Origin: Bedellia somnulentella
Lineage: Eukaryota > Arthropoda > Insecta > Lepidoptera > Bedelliidae
DNA length: 64,000 nt
Direction: 5' to 3'
NCBI GenBank assembly: GCA_963576735.1
Contig: OY755170.1
Span: forward strand, 17,406,875 to 17,470,874
Part shown: positions 46,461-57,412 of the stretch, in pieces
How the letters are laid out: each line of letters begins with the position of its first letter
How positions within the stretch are numbered: the first letter of the stretch is position 1
Translations under genes and position numbers: made by a program
The notes under the pieces: model-generated
The model's input: the letters and a program-made list of their open reading frames with translations, nothing else
What the model was told of the DNA's origin: nothing
Databases searched by the model: none

Positions 46461-47939
46461 TTAATTAGTAAAATATGAATTAAAAATGGTATTAAAACAA
46501 TGAACAGTAAAAATATGATGATTCTTTAAATGAAATTGGCTGTTCAGTTTCAAAATTATAAAAATGCTGTTTTTACCATAAAAACTAAACCTATTTGCTT
46601 AAGATTTGTGTATTAGTCACATTTAAGTCCAGCATTATTTTTCGATCAATAATACTTAAATTATAAGTAATTATATATATATTTTACATTATTCTTTTGT
46701 AATGGGTTTTTATATTTGTTAGCATTCGATTTTATGTCACTGATTTTTAAATAATTATGATTTAAATGTTACCACAATTTATTATTTTCCCACATACATT
46801 AATCAATACAAAAAAATCGTCACAGTCCTTTTGAAAAAACAACACTTCACTTTCACGAAATCACTTTTTGAGCAGTGGGTTTAAAAGAAAAACCTAGAAA
46901 ATTAAATACCGACCAACTTCCACCAATCCATTGTCGCCTTCCGCTATTTCGTGTACGTAACAAAACTAAGTGTTAACTTTCTTTACAATGTTTGTCACAG
47001 TTTTCCACCGGCTGAAGCCGCAACGGGCTTGAAGTTCGTTTGCTGATGCCTGCAGTGTGTTTCAATATTTATAACATTCATTTTCACGCCTGAAAGATTC
47101 TAAACTTGCATGTGTGTGCATTTTACGATGCACAAATGCAATAACTGTGTGGTGCCTATTACTGTGGGATGCGTTCGTTAGTAGGCTCTGTTTACTTACT
47201 AACGAGGTCTAGTTTAGCTTGGAACCTATGCACGCATACAAACACAGATTTGTATTAGCTGAAGTATAAATAATAACAATAAACTAGGATTCGTCAGAGC
47301 CATAAAAATTGTAATTAATTAAGGGATAAATAAAACTGTCACTAAATGTTTAACTTTAACAAACTTTTACTCACATTCCGCTGATAATAATACAAAGATA
47401 TTATTCTAAGTATTAATTACAACAATTTTGAGTAAACATAAATCGTTGTTCATTTTCTTCTGTAGTGACAGCTAAGAATAGTACAGGCCTACAAAGTTAT
47501 CTGTCCGGTGATGATGTCACTGAGATCGAACACAATGATGCCGCTATTCGGACGTGGGCTGTTTTTAGAGTAAATTTTGCTTTTACTCATAAATAAGATT
47601 CCTACAACACTCTAAAACGTTGATTTAATTATTCTTTGATGGAAGTTTATAATGAAAAAGACGTCACCAGAGAATAGGTTCCTGTTTTCGCCACTGGGTC
47701 AGATAAATTTGTATTGCTGCACTTGCCCTATTCTTCCATCGGCTGTGGTACTCTATGATTGAAAAGATTGTATTTCCGGATGACACAGTTTTCTTACGGA
47801 TAACTTTCAACTCCTAGCTTCAATGGGGACCCCACATTAGCTGACTAGCTTCCAGACTAAGTAGTGCTGCATATGCCGTTAGTAAAATTAGACATTTGAC
47901 AGATGTATACACAGCTCGGTTAGTTTATTGTAGTTATTT

Positions 47940-48058
47940 TCATAGATATAGAAGCACTAGATTGGCAGTAAGTGACAAACGTCATAGCATAAACGTCAAC
48001 AAACGCAGGACCTCTCACGGACACGATAACGGCCTACAACGGTTTTGGCATCAAACAT
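47940..48058 (-). repeat. Dispersed repeat shared with 57288-57412
   Basis: AACGTCAACAAACGCAGGAC, CTCTCACGGACACGATAACG and GGCCTACAACGGTTTTGGCA are the reverse complement of sequence at 57300-57360, with about three differences over 60 bp. Confidence 0.7.
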
Positions 48059-48164
48059 GAACAAAAATAATTATCTTATTTTCGTTAATTCTGGTATTTA
48101 AGTCTTAACTTTCGTGTGTTATTGATTAAGTTATTATTAAATAACAGCACAGAGTCTTAATTAA

Positions 48165-48605
48165 ATACATACTAATTTGAATGTTTTTGTTCATGAGAAC
48201 CTCATGTGGGGATTATTACTAATAAATACATACATACATACATACATATACTCACGGCTATAAATCTCTAGAAGGGGTAGCCAGAGCTAAGGAACTAGAA
48301 ATTCCTCAGCCACTTTCGGAAGTTGAGTGGGGAAAAGGCGGTAAAATAAAGGTTTTTGGTGATGGGTCTCCAACCGCATCGCCCAAAAATCCAATAAAAA
48401 GCCCCAATACCCTTAGTCGCCTCTTAAGACACCCGTGGGTAGAAAGGGGTAGCGATATTCTAAGCCGGCACTACACGGCAATTCTAATAAATAAAGGATA
48501 AATAAAGGAAAGAAAAATTTCGATACAGGTGGGAATCGAACCCGTGACCTCGGGTATACGCCCCCGTCACTCTGCCAATTGAGCTACCGTGTCAATGGCT
48601 ACCAG
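48165..48605 (-). mobile_element. tRNA-derived SINE, copy A, interrupted by SINE-I
   Basis: On the minus strand GACACGGTAGCTCAATTGGC and GAGGTCACGGGTTCGATTCC form a tRNA-like head with good A and B boxes. GAAATTTTTCTTTCCTTTAT and the body follow. The body is split by the SINE-I copy at 48229-48483 and resumes as CCCCACATGAGGTTCTCATG. The acceptor-stem pairing is nearly complete, but the anticodon loop is 8 nt and the T stem has two mismatches. Confidence 0.75.
48229..48483 (-). mobile_element. SINE-I copy inserted into another SINE, with 10-bp target-site duplication
   Basis: CTAATAAATA stands at 48219-48228 and at 48484-48493. The neighbouring copy B (48752-48893) has the uninterrupted sequence ATTACTAATAAACAAAGATT, so the insertion edges are certain. 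Element length 255 bp including a CATA run. Confidence 0.9.
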
Positions 48606-48751
48606 TGCGAAATTCTTCTATCCTTTGTTTCTTTTACACTTTTAAGTAGTGTTTGCGTTCCCTAATTCCGAATTTTTTTACAAATTCGGAAGGCCACTTG
48701 TCCACCTTTTCGGATAGAATGCAAATGTTGAGAACGACTAACTATCACATA

Positions 48752-48893
48752 ATTTGAATGTTTTTATTCATGAGAACCTCATGTGGGGATTATTACTAAT
48801 AAACAAAGATTAAATAAAGGAAAGAAAAATTTCGACACAGGCGGGGATCGAACCCGCGACCTCGGGTATATGCTCCCGTCACTTGCGCTTACC
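48752..48893 (-). mobile_element. tRNA-derived SINE, copy B, head cut off
   Basis: Same body as copy A, uninterrupted. Its tRNA-like head has a perfect T arm (GCGGGTTCGATCCCCGC) but the 5' part ends abruptly at about 48893, where a SINE-I tail begins. Confidence 0.75.
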
Positions 48894-48952
48894 TTTAGCT
48901 ACCCCTTCTAGGGATTTATAACCGTGAGTATATGAATGAATGAATGGTTTCG
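48890..48952 (+). mobile_element. SINE-I tail fragment
   Basis: TTAGCTACCCCTTCTAGGGA, TTTATAACCGTGAGTATATG and a short ATGA repeat; 5'-truncated, opposite in direction to its neighbour. Confidence 0.75.
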
Positions 48953-48959
48953 AAGCCCA

Positions 48960-51460
48960 TTTATTACAGCTAAACACATTAGTGAAACTTTTCGTTTTTA
49001 TAGCAACTACATATATTTTTTTTATAGATCTATGTATATAAAAGCCGAAAGTGACTGACTAACTTAGAATCATCGCACAGCCGAAACTACTATACCTAGA
49101 AATTTTGTCCAGGGGTGTGATTTATTATCTAAGTGGACATTAAGAATTTTAAAAATTCCAACTCTTTGGTTATGAAATAGGGGTCTGGAGTTAATATGTT
49201 ACTTTAAAAAGTATTGTAGACTTAGAAGTTAAAATTTTATTTGTATACGATATCGATTTTTTTTAATGTAGGGGAAAGAAACACAATATTCTCCTAAAAG
49301 GGTAGAATCGGAGGTAAAGTTTGTATCAAAATAATTTCATTTCTGTACATAACAAAATGATATTTCGTATAGAGTAATTTTTTTTTCTGATTGAAAGTAA
49401 GAAAGTAATTTTAGGAATTCATCATTAGATTTTTGTTAAATAAGTATTTAGATATTTCTTGTTCGCTGTTTATTATCTGTCAATCTATGCCTGAGCAATA
49501 TCTAGCCAGATAGAATTATTAATTTTTTTTTATTATTTAACTTAATTATCTTCATGTAACTTACTTTGAAAAAACTATTGTTTGTCAAAACTGTATAAAT
49601 GTTTTGACTACAAAACTATGTGGTTCCGTGGTCAAGCGGTAAAAACATCAATAATTATTGTCAAAAGATGGATAACTGCTTAATTTTTGCGCTAAAAAGT
49701 GAGTACCATTTGCATTATCTTCTATATTATAAAAATGGATCGCAAAATGTGTTGCTAAGCGCAAAACTCGAAAATGGTCAGACCGATGCGACATATTCTT
49801 TTCAATTATACACAGTTAAAACAGGATTTTTTCTCATTGCATGACAGAGATCCTGAACGCCTCGGCTAAATATGGTAATTTGACGATATCCATCAAGTGA
49901 ATGTCAATTAACTTTTGATAGTACGAAGTCTGTCGGGTGAACTAAGAATAAATAAATGGACATCCATAGAAATATTTATAGACTTATTTTCTACAAGGAT
50001 TATTTCTTGAGATTTTATTCTCTATACTCGAAAGGAAGCAAGAGCAACGATTCACTCCTTATTTTTTTAACGAGGTCTTCCTCAATTAGAGGGACACTGG
50101 GCGAGACCCCAACTCACCAGACTATCAGCTGTCGTGTAATGTTATCTCAGATACACGATTGCATGATACCCAGGTCTATTAACCGCCTACTTCTCGATAT
50201 TTCCCGTAAAATACAGAGACAAACAATAAACAATGGAACTTTACCAGCCTCGTTATTTGATGACTATTTATATTGTCTGAATTTATATAACGACCTTTTT
50301 ATCTTATTAAAAACAGTTTGAATAGACATATATTATAAAAAATACGGTATTGGTATAAAGGTAAAAGTGCATCGTTACTTTACATGTTATTTAAAAACGT
50401 AGGCTCGTATTATCTAACGTTGTTTGCATGATAATTGGTAATTAGCGCTCAGTCAATGATACGGTGCACTTGTTCAGTCAAACTGATTCAACAAAACAGA
50501 ACATCGACACCGGTTTTTTATTCATAAAGATTATTCATTACGATTGTTTACTTCCTCGACTGCAGCAGACGAAGACGCCAATGTGTGCACGCGATCAAGT
50601 TGCCGCGCGTTGATGTCTTTTGTTTCCAGCATCATGGCACACGGCTATTCCAATTAAACTATTAGTACATTGGCAATATTTATGCAATATGATCAATAAT
50701 GCATTGTCAATAATGTAATAAAGGGGTAAAGTCGATCAGAGGGTTTAAAATCCGTTTTTAGCATTTTAACTCTTTGAAATAGGAAAAGAGAAGATGGTAA
50801 AAAGAGAAACTAACCTCGTGATTAAGAGCATAGTAAAATAAGGTACTGCTATCCATGACTAGATCGAATGAGAAAACTAATGTGGAATGGTTACAACGCA
50901 CAAGCCGTGTGTTCATGGCTGATATGAATTTGTTATGTAGATGTCACGACATATTATTGTAATAACAATAAACGTAGCAGTTACACAAGAATACGCAAGT
51001 ATTGAAGGAAAGAAGCATACGTAAGTATCCGTTGCATAGTTGTGGTACGCTCGTGTCGTGTGTCAGCCGTCCATGACAGCGCGGAGAAGCGGCGCGGCCC
51101 GCCGGGCGGGGAGGCGGCGCGGCGGCGGCGGCGGCGGCGAAACCGACCTGACCAAGTGTCCCTAAAAAGAAAATATAATTATTATACAAGAGATTGACAT
51201 GACCCTCGACATTAAAAATCATTTTGTTTTGGCTAGATAAGTAAAGCGTATATAGCAATGTTTTACAAACGTGACGAAAAGAAGAGCGTTTACTGATTAT
51301 CACTGAATAAACCATAACGACGCGCCTTAAAGTTTTTTAAAAATTTGATATTAAAGTTTAACAAATTACAACGAAGAGTCGTTGTCTTTGACCAATTTGT
51401 CTTGTGCTAGCTATGGCATAAATAACTCAGAATAATAATATAAAGCACAGAGACGTGGCT
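48960..51460. other. Intergenic DNA with repeat relics and one GC-rich patch
   Basis: 49030-49330 resembles a known lepidopteran dispersed repeat (ATGTATATAAAAGCCGAAAG, TGACTGACTAA). 49715-49945 is a listed repeat. 51060-51140 holds a GGC-type run (GGCGGCGCGGCGGCGGCGGC) preceded on the minus strand by a good acceptor (TTTCTTTTTAG). A 121-codon frame at 49956-50321 has no recognisable motif. Confidence 0.4.
49715..49945 (-). repeat. Dispersed repeat, copy 2
   Basis: The reverse complement gives CACCCGACAGACTTCGTACT, TATCAAAAGTTAATTGACAT, TCACTTGATGGATATCGTCA and CGAGTTTTGCGCTTAGCAAC, matching 41450-41720 along its whole length. Confidence 0.65.
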
Positions 51461-51468
51461 TCTTACAA

Positions 51469-51600
51469 TGGAGAAGACTATGTTAGAAGTTTCACTAGGC
51501 GATCGAATACGCAACGAAGAATCAGAGCTAGCGCCCGTTGAGACTGGACGATTCAAGAGTGTCGCGTGCGTACCGGACGACGCTGCGTGGATACTATCTC
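51469..51600 (+). mobile_element. RTE-like LINE ORF fragment
   Basis: The plus frame reads MEKTMLEVSLGDRIRNEESE. This closely follows a conserved piece of RTE-group ORFs (MERAMLGVSLRDRIRNEEI, from family knowledge). Family similarity is lost after about 51530. Confidence 0.55.
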
Positions 51601-51612
51601 GTTTTTCATTTT

Positions 51613-51692
51613 ACATACATACATACATATACTCACGGCTATAAATCCCTAGAAGGGGTAGCCAGAGCTAAGGAATTAGAAATTTCTCAGCC
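51613..51692 (-). mobile_element. SINE-I tail half
   Basis: ACATACATACATATACTCAC, GGCTATAAATCCCTAGAAGG, GGTAGCCAGAGCTAAGGAAT, TAGAAATTTCTCAGCC; near-consensus, then stops abruptly (5'-truncated). Confidence 0.75.
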
Positions 51693-51699
51693 TGAGTTA

Positions 51700-53280
51700 T
51701 AGTGAGATTTAGGCTGAGTTTTTCATTTTATCTTTCCAAATAATTAAAACTACAAGTCGTATATATATGGGATGCACTATGTCCAACAGTGAACAAATAT
51801 TGGCTAATTATGATTTATGTTCAATTGAAAAGTAAGTCTTTAGTTAATAAATGTTATTTAGAAACTACTCCAGCCTTCTCATTTATGGAATAATCTTCGT
51901 GCATATATTTATGTAATAAAATATTTCAACTCATTATCGTAACGCAAGTTATGTATTTCAACAAATATTCGTTGGAAATACGGACAGTCATGATACCCCT
52001 GCGACACTAACACACAGTTATTTATGTAAATGTAAGTTCCTTACAAGTAAGTGTAAAGAAAAGAAACCACTGATTTATTACATCAAGATTTATTGTCTGT
52101 TACTGTCTGTTAGCAAGGGTCATTAAACAAATACGTTAAAGTGCACAATAGCAGCTGTTTACAATTCGAAAACGATACTTGCGTTGTAAGTAATATCAAT
52201 AGATAGAGAACCTGGCGGAAAATTGTTTTCATTTAATATAGCAATGCAGTTGTTAAAGCTTTAATAACATACATTTAGTTTTAAAACTTTATATTTAATT
52301 AATAAGTATCGATTAAACTAAGTGGCGTAAAAGCTGTTACGTATATCAAATTGGTGCGTTATTAAGGTTAGTATAACGAATGCATTACTTAAGTTTATTC
52401 GTAAATACAATATCAGTTTGTGTTGAAAGCGTAGCATAGGCCAGCGCAGGAGAATTGCATAAGCTTCCTGCTTTCTAGCCTTCGCGGAGGTGCCGGATGC
52501 ACTCATGACGACTTTCAGTCATAATCCATGGCAATAATCTTCAATATGACGTTGGCATTGATCCCCGCAGCATGATACCAACTTCATGTTATGTATTTGT
52601 GTTCCGCTGACTACTTTTCCAGCATATTGTATATAATTGTTGCAGTGATGAGATATATTCATAATTAAATGTTTTTTTATGTCCGTAATAAAGCAACATT
52701 ATCTTTTGTATTTAATTTTATCTATTTGTTATTAAATATTATTGGTCATAAAGTAATACCTATATATATGCACGCAATAATTACATAACTGAAAAAAAGT
52801 TTAGGATTTAATGAGACATGGAAACATTAACATATTTGATAACATAACGGTGTTTTGTTTTATGACAAACCAAATATTTTATGCAACCAACAGTCTGCAT
52901 AGTGCACACCTATAGAAGGCATCAAGATAATTATAAACTATATTATTATAAAATATAAGATTACCCAACTATATTTACCACGAGACGTTTGCAAAATTTA
53001 GGGATGTACATTTGTCATATCTTTGTTATTGATTGGCAATGATAATTACGTGATAGCAAAGTAATAAGCGTCAGCTTGCTGTTGGTGCATTAAATACAAA
53101 ATATTTTTGTCTTAAATCATTTGTTTGAAACGAATATATTTTTTTTGCCCTATTCTCCTTTCCAATGCCAAAGGATTCAGATTCGGAGAAAAAATTAAAT
53201 ATTTTGTATAATAGACTTTGGTTCCTTATAGATGCTAAAAATTTAAATATAGCCTCCCATGTGACCAATATAAAGTGAAT
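51700..53280. other. AT-rich intergenic DNA
   Basis: No gene or repeat recognised. A 62-codon minus-strand frame at 52318-52506 starting MSASGTSAKARKQEAYAIL has a coding-like start but no family match and no visible partner exon. Confidence 0.4.
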
Positions 53281-53282
53281 AC

Positions 53283-53700
53283 TTACTTGCTTACTCATAC
53301 TCACGCCCATTATTTTCATTGGGGTAGGCAGAGGTTGTTGACAAATTCTTCTTGCTTACCTAGCATTCATTGTCATTCTAATGCATGTTCTTTTATTCTT
53401 CTAACTTCGGACCCCCGCCTTTATAAGAACGTTTTCCATCTCGTCTAGAAATCAAAAAATCAAAATCAAAATACTCTTTATTAATCCAAGTAGGTATTAT
53501 ACATTTTTTCGGCCCCCTGTTAAGCTATACAAAGCCTGTGTTAGGGGAATCTAGAAGGTTTTATGAAACCGTCCTCTACTAACAATATCATCTTAATCGG
53601 CGCTATGTAACTCTTTCGCTACCTAATTTTTATCCTTCCTCTCTATGTGCCCAAACCACCTTAACATTCTTTTTCATATTGAATGTATATATTAAAATTG
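53283..53700 (-). mobile_element. LINE-A 3' copy interrupted by another insertion
   Basis: 53290-53340 is the family 3' tail. 53400-53447 matches CGTTCTTATAAAGGCGGGGG and TCCGAAG of LINE-A in reverse. 53595-53690 matches the GMLRWFGH and VAKEI region (ATGTGCCCAAACCACCTTAA). Between 53448 and about 53594 lies foreign sequence beginning with CAAAATCAAAATACTCTTTA, the tail of a different retroposon. Confidence 0.75.
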
Positions 53701-53739
53701 TGTCCTATCAATCGCATTAGGCTTACGTATTAAACACAC

Positions 53740-53900
53740 CGTGCTTCGAAGGGTACGTTAAGCCGTCGGTCCCGGCTAATATTACGGTAATAGTCAGCCA
53801 ACCCGCAATTGGCCAGCGTGGTAGATTATGGCCAAATCGCCCTATACAGGGTAGGCCCGAGCCCCTTGGTGGGGACATATATGGGTTGTGTGTGAGGGAT
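53740..53900 (+). repeat. Common lepidopteran dispersed repeat
   Basis: ACCGTGCTTCGAAGGGTACG, TTAAGCCGTCGGTCCCGGCT and GGCCAGCGTGGTAGATTATG are a stretch I know from many lepidopteran genomic sequences, probably a LINE 3' region. A shorter inverted copy is at 20815. Confidence 0.6.
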
Positions 53901-56080
53901 TAAACACGTAAGAATGTCTTTCCAAACCATAGAAATAGTCGCGTAGTCGCGAGATAACTTTTAATTTGTTTTTTTGCAATCGTTTAATAGGTAAATTATA
54001 TAAGTCCAAACTTTGATGCTACTTCTACATTATTAGATACAACAATATGACACATAATTATTGCGACGTTTTTAGAAACATCCGATCTCAAAAAGTTTGG
54101 AAATTATTATTAAAAATCAAGCGCATGATAATAATAACATAGTAACAGGATATAATCCGAGCTATATCTTCTTATTTTATACATGAATTTTCTATTTTTA
54201 TTTTTATGGTTTGCTCTCTCTGACAATCAAAGCGCTAAGATAATAGAACTCAACCATCCTTGAAAGTATAACATTAGTGTTTATAATCTCAAATTACAGT
54301 TCAGTATAGCGTATATCAACATCTTTCTTTTTTAATACCAAACTCACCTCTCACAGTTCACCAAGCACTTGGGGTCCGCAGGTTTCTAAGCCTTGATTGA
54401 CTTGGCTTGAAACCCCAGAAACCAATTTTTATTATGTTTGTTTGTTCGTTTGATCCCAACACAAAATATTTAACTTCGAGTTGAAGTTTTATTTTCATAT
54501 TGAGTTTTTTTCTAATATAATAACTATTTTATTTTGAATACGATGGCTAATAAATAAACTACTGAACCCTCAAGTTGATGTTATTTAAACTTCCCCGAGC
54601 TTCGATCCTTACTCATTTCCCACACAAAATGTATGGAAGTAGATATTAAAATGTTACGAGGCAGTAAGCAAGGTAATTGTATCCAATTTTGAGTGTTTAT
54701 TACCCATGCCTCTCCAAGTTGTTATCTCGTAGTGGCGAGCAAGCCGGGAACGGTTCAGTGACGCCACTCAAATCTAAAAAGGTTTTGCCGAAACATATGC
54801 ACCCGTCCGGTTAATAGGGACCACTGAACTGTGTGCATAGAAAGCAACCCAGCGATTAAATGTTTGGAATGTTCTTTAGCCGTTATGGACACGAAAGCGC
54901 GTGCGCACTCCGGAAGCGGCTCGCGCAACGCGTTTTTCACACATTTGCGGAATTAGATTGCACTGTAATCATGCAGATTTCATTATATCAATAAAAAATA
55001 TTAAGCATTTGCATTTTCCTTTAGGGTAAATGTGTTTTTTTTAAACCTGTTTTGAAATGTTTGGCACTCCTTGAGCAACATTATTAAGCGCAATTAATAG
55101 TGTTATAAATATTAGTATACATACTGTTAGTACAAACTACTAGCGTAACACATGTAATGTTCATTTAGCATATAATGACATCATTCTGTCCTCTTTCTGA
55201 AAAAAATATTAGACTTAGTTTCCTGAGGAAATGCCAAAACTGTATTACAAATTCATACAGACGTAACTTGCAACTACGCTCCCATTTCCTCTTTTGTTCT
55301 TTATAAAATGTTGCAAAAAGAATAATCTAGGTTTACAATGAATTAGTGTTATTATAATTAATATTCTTCCCCTTTTTCTGTATCAGGAGCCGAGAGCACT
55401 GGAGCTTTTGACGTATTTGTTAGTTGAACGTAACCTCTCAGTAAATATCTCTTTTCTAACCTTGTCATTGGGTCTCAAAGTACTTGATTTAAACTACTCT
55501 TATATGGGATGCTAGCAGAATTAAAAATTATAATATAAGATATAGGTAAGAGCATTGTATTTTTTGAATTTTTATTCGGTTATTTCCGAGTTAAATTGGC
55601 AAGCGTTGTTGATGTATTACAACAAAACATAAATGTAACCATATTACATGCGTATCATATTTTATACTGCAATTAATCACATACTCGACTGCGTTCCTCT
55701 TCTAGTGAAAGTAAAATCAAACCACAGTATTATAACACTACCGATAACAACAGACGTACTCTTACTTAACATATTCCTTTAAAACGTTTTACAAAACTAC
55801 TATAAAGTCACTTTTTAAATTAATTATTAGAAAGTTTATAAAATAGGTCTCGTTATCGTCGCGGACAATCTATTGACAAAGTACACTCTCGAGAATATCC
55901 TATTACATTCGGTAAAATTTTTGACTTTTTAATTTAAAAAAAGTACACATATCATAATATGTAGACATAGATAAAATCTGTACCTACAGATTGAGAAAAA
56001 ATAGAACATCTGTTATATTAAAATGACCGTTTCTAGGTAACTAAATGCAATGGATAAATATACGATACGTGTATACATAA
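53901..56080. other. Intergenic DNA, nothing recognised
   Basis: AT-rich except for a moderately GC-rich patch at 54725-54945, where a 61-codon minus-strand frame lies without any family match. Confidence 0.4.
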
Positions 56081-56082
56081 AT

Positions 56083-56130
56083 ATACTCACGCCATTAGTT
56101 CTCATTGGGGTAGACAAAGACTATCGATCG
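56083..56130 (-). mobile_element. LINE-A 3'-tail remnant
   Basis: ATACTCACGCCATTAGTTCT, CATTGGGGTAGACAAAGACT, ATCGATCG: reverse complement of the LINE-A end; nothing more of the element. Confidence 0.65.
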
Positions 56131-56269
56131 TCGAAAAACCTATTACATACGTATTTAGTACATCTATGACCAAAGTTTATTTTTTTCGTTTGTCTGGTTA
56201 ATTTCTGAAACGGCTGGGCCGATTTTGACGGTTGACCCCTGACAACTCTATAGGCTCTAGTTTGATAAT

Positions 56270-56462
56270 AACAGTTTGGCCATGTCTCTCATTATCTTTA
56301 AAACAAATTTGAGACAAGCAATAGCCCTAAGACGGCGGTGGGGAAATTTGCTCTCGTTGCCAGTGGCACGTACCAATCTTTTAAGGGAAACCCCACTGAC
56401 TCGGGCGTATGTGGCACTAGCTGAGATAGCGAAGCGGATATTTTCGGGTGTTCTTTGACTGA
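56270..56462 (+). mobile_element. Probable LINE C-terminal fragment
   Basis: The plus frame gives RQAIALRRRWGNLLSLPVAR, TNLLRETPLTRAYVALAEI. The form resembles C-terminal parts of transposon ORFs, but I cannot assign a clade. GC-richer than the flanks. Confidence 0.35.
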
Positions 56463-56554
56463 CTTCACCAAATGCTCATTGCATTATTTAAGTTACAATG
56501 CAAACTAGTTGGTTTGATAAATGTTAAAAATGTATTGTTTTTATTGTACTGCAT

Positions 56555-57010
56555 ACTATTAGAATAGAATAGAAACTGTTTATTGCACATCAAAAAGGAG
56601 AAATATTTACAAATAAACAGAATTAAATTTAAAAAAGTACAATTGGCGGTCTTATCACTAAAAGCGATCTCTTCCAGACAACCCTTGAATGGAGAGGTCA
56701 ATAAATTAAAGTCATGTGAGATAGATGTTCAACAAAATGGTGTAACTGATATGCATACATATGATACAATAAATTAATATCTACTAATAATACATATCAA
56801 TATTATAACATATACTTTTCATTTATATACTTAATATATGTATATATATTTTAATTTGCAACAGTATTATAGCGTTTCAGTGAGGTAGTGTTTTTTACCA
56901 TATCCTTGAAAATAGATTGGGATTTAGCCTGACGAATCTCTACCGGAAGTGCGTTCCACAATTGAACAGCCTGCACTGTGAAGGAGGAGCCATAGAAATT
57001 TGTTGAGTGA
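56555..57010 (-). mobile_element. CR1/Jockey-like LINE 3' end
   Basis: On the minus strand the frame near 57000-56865 reads FTVQAVQLWNALPVEIRQAK then SQSIFKDMVKNTTSLKRYNT, the well-known ending of CR1/Jockey ORF2 (LWN.LP..IR...S...FK). The 3' UTR runs to about 56555, ending in AATAAACAG-type sequence. Confidence 0.65.
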
Positions 57011-57287
57011 GATACTATTGTATCGTTACATTATAAATTATAAAATGTGCAATATAAATAGTTGCATTAGGTGAAACCTGTAAAAACCGTATTTTGTGAC
57101 AAGATAAATAAATAAAATAAAATAAATAAATACTGCATCCGACTCTAAGGTCAACTGGAGATTATATAGTAAAAAATGTCATTTTTTCAGTTTGTGCGGT
57201 GTTAATGATAGCTATCAAATTGAATATATATTGAATTCAAATTCTAATTAAACACCAGAATAAACGTAAATAAGTCAATTATTTTCT

Positions 57288-57412
57288 TTCATTTTTGATT
57301 CCAAAACCGTTGTAGACCGTTATCGTGTCCGTGAGAGGTCCTGCCTTTGTTGACGTTTATATGGATTCTATATATAGATATAGAATCCATATATTGCCAA
57401 TCTCGGTCGTTT
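57288..57412 (+). repeat. Dispersed repeat shared with 47940-48058
   Basis: CAAAACCGTTGTAGACCGTT, ATCGTGTCCGTGAGAGGTCC, TGCCTTTGTTGACGTTTAT, then a palindrome, then TTGCCAATCT as in the other copy. Confidence 0.7.
57359..57392. repeat. Perfect 15-bp inverted repeat, 4-nt loop
   Basis: ATATGGATTCTATAT, spacer ATAG, ATATAGAATCCATAT. It can form a hairpin or cruciform. Confidence 0.85.

Larger units (their letters stand above)
45360..48160. other. Upstream DNA of the minus-strand secreted-protein gene, then intergenic
   Basis: TTTATAAT on the minus strand near 45422 is a weak TATA candidate for that gene. A LINE-A tail (45510) and a SINE-II copy (46358) are listed. 47940-48058 is a copy of the repeat also found at 57288. 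The remainder has no recognised feature. Confidence 0.4.

Noticed and set aside
48537..48605. tRNA gene on the minus strand
   Set aside because: The anticodon loop has 8 nt and the T stem mismatches; a second copy with the same downstream body shows it is a SINE head.
49956..50321. 121-codon plus-strand frame
   Set aside because: No recognisable motif, AT-rich codons and no neighbouring splice structure; likely chance.
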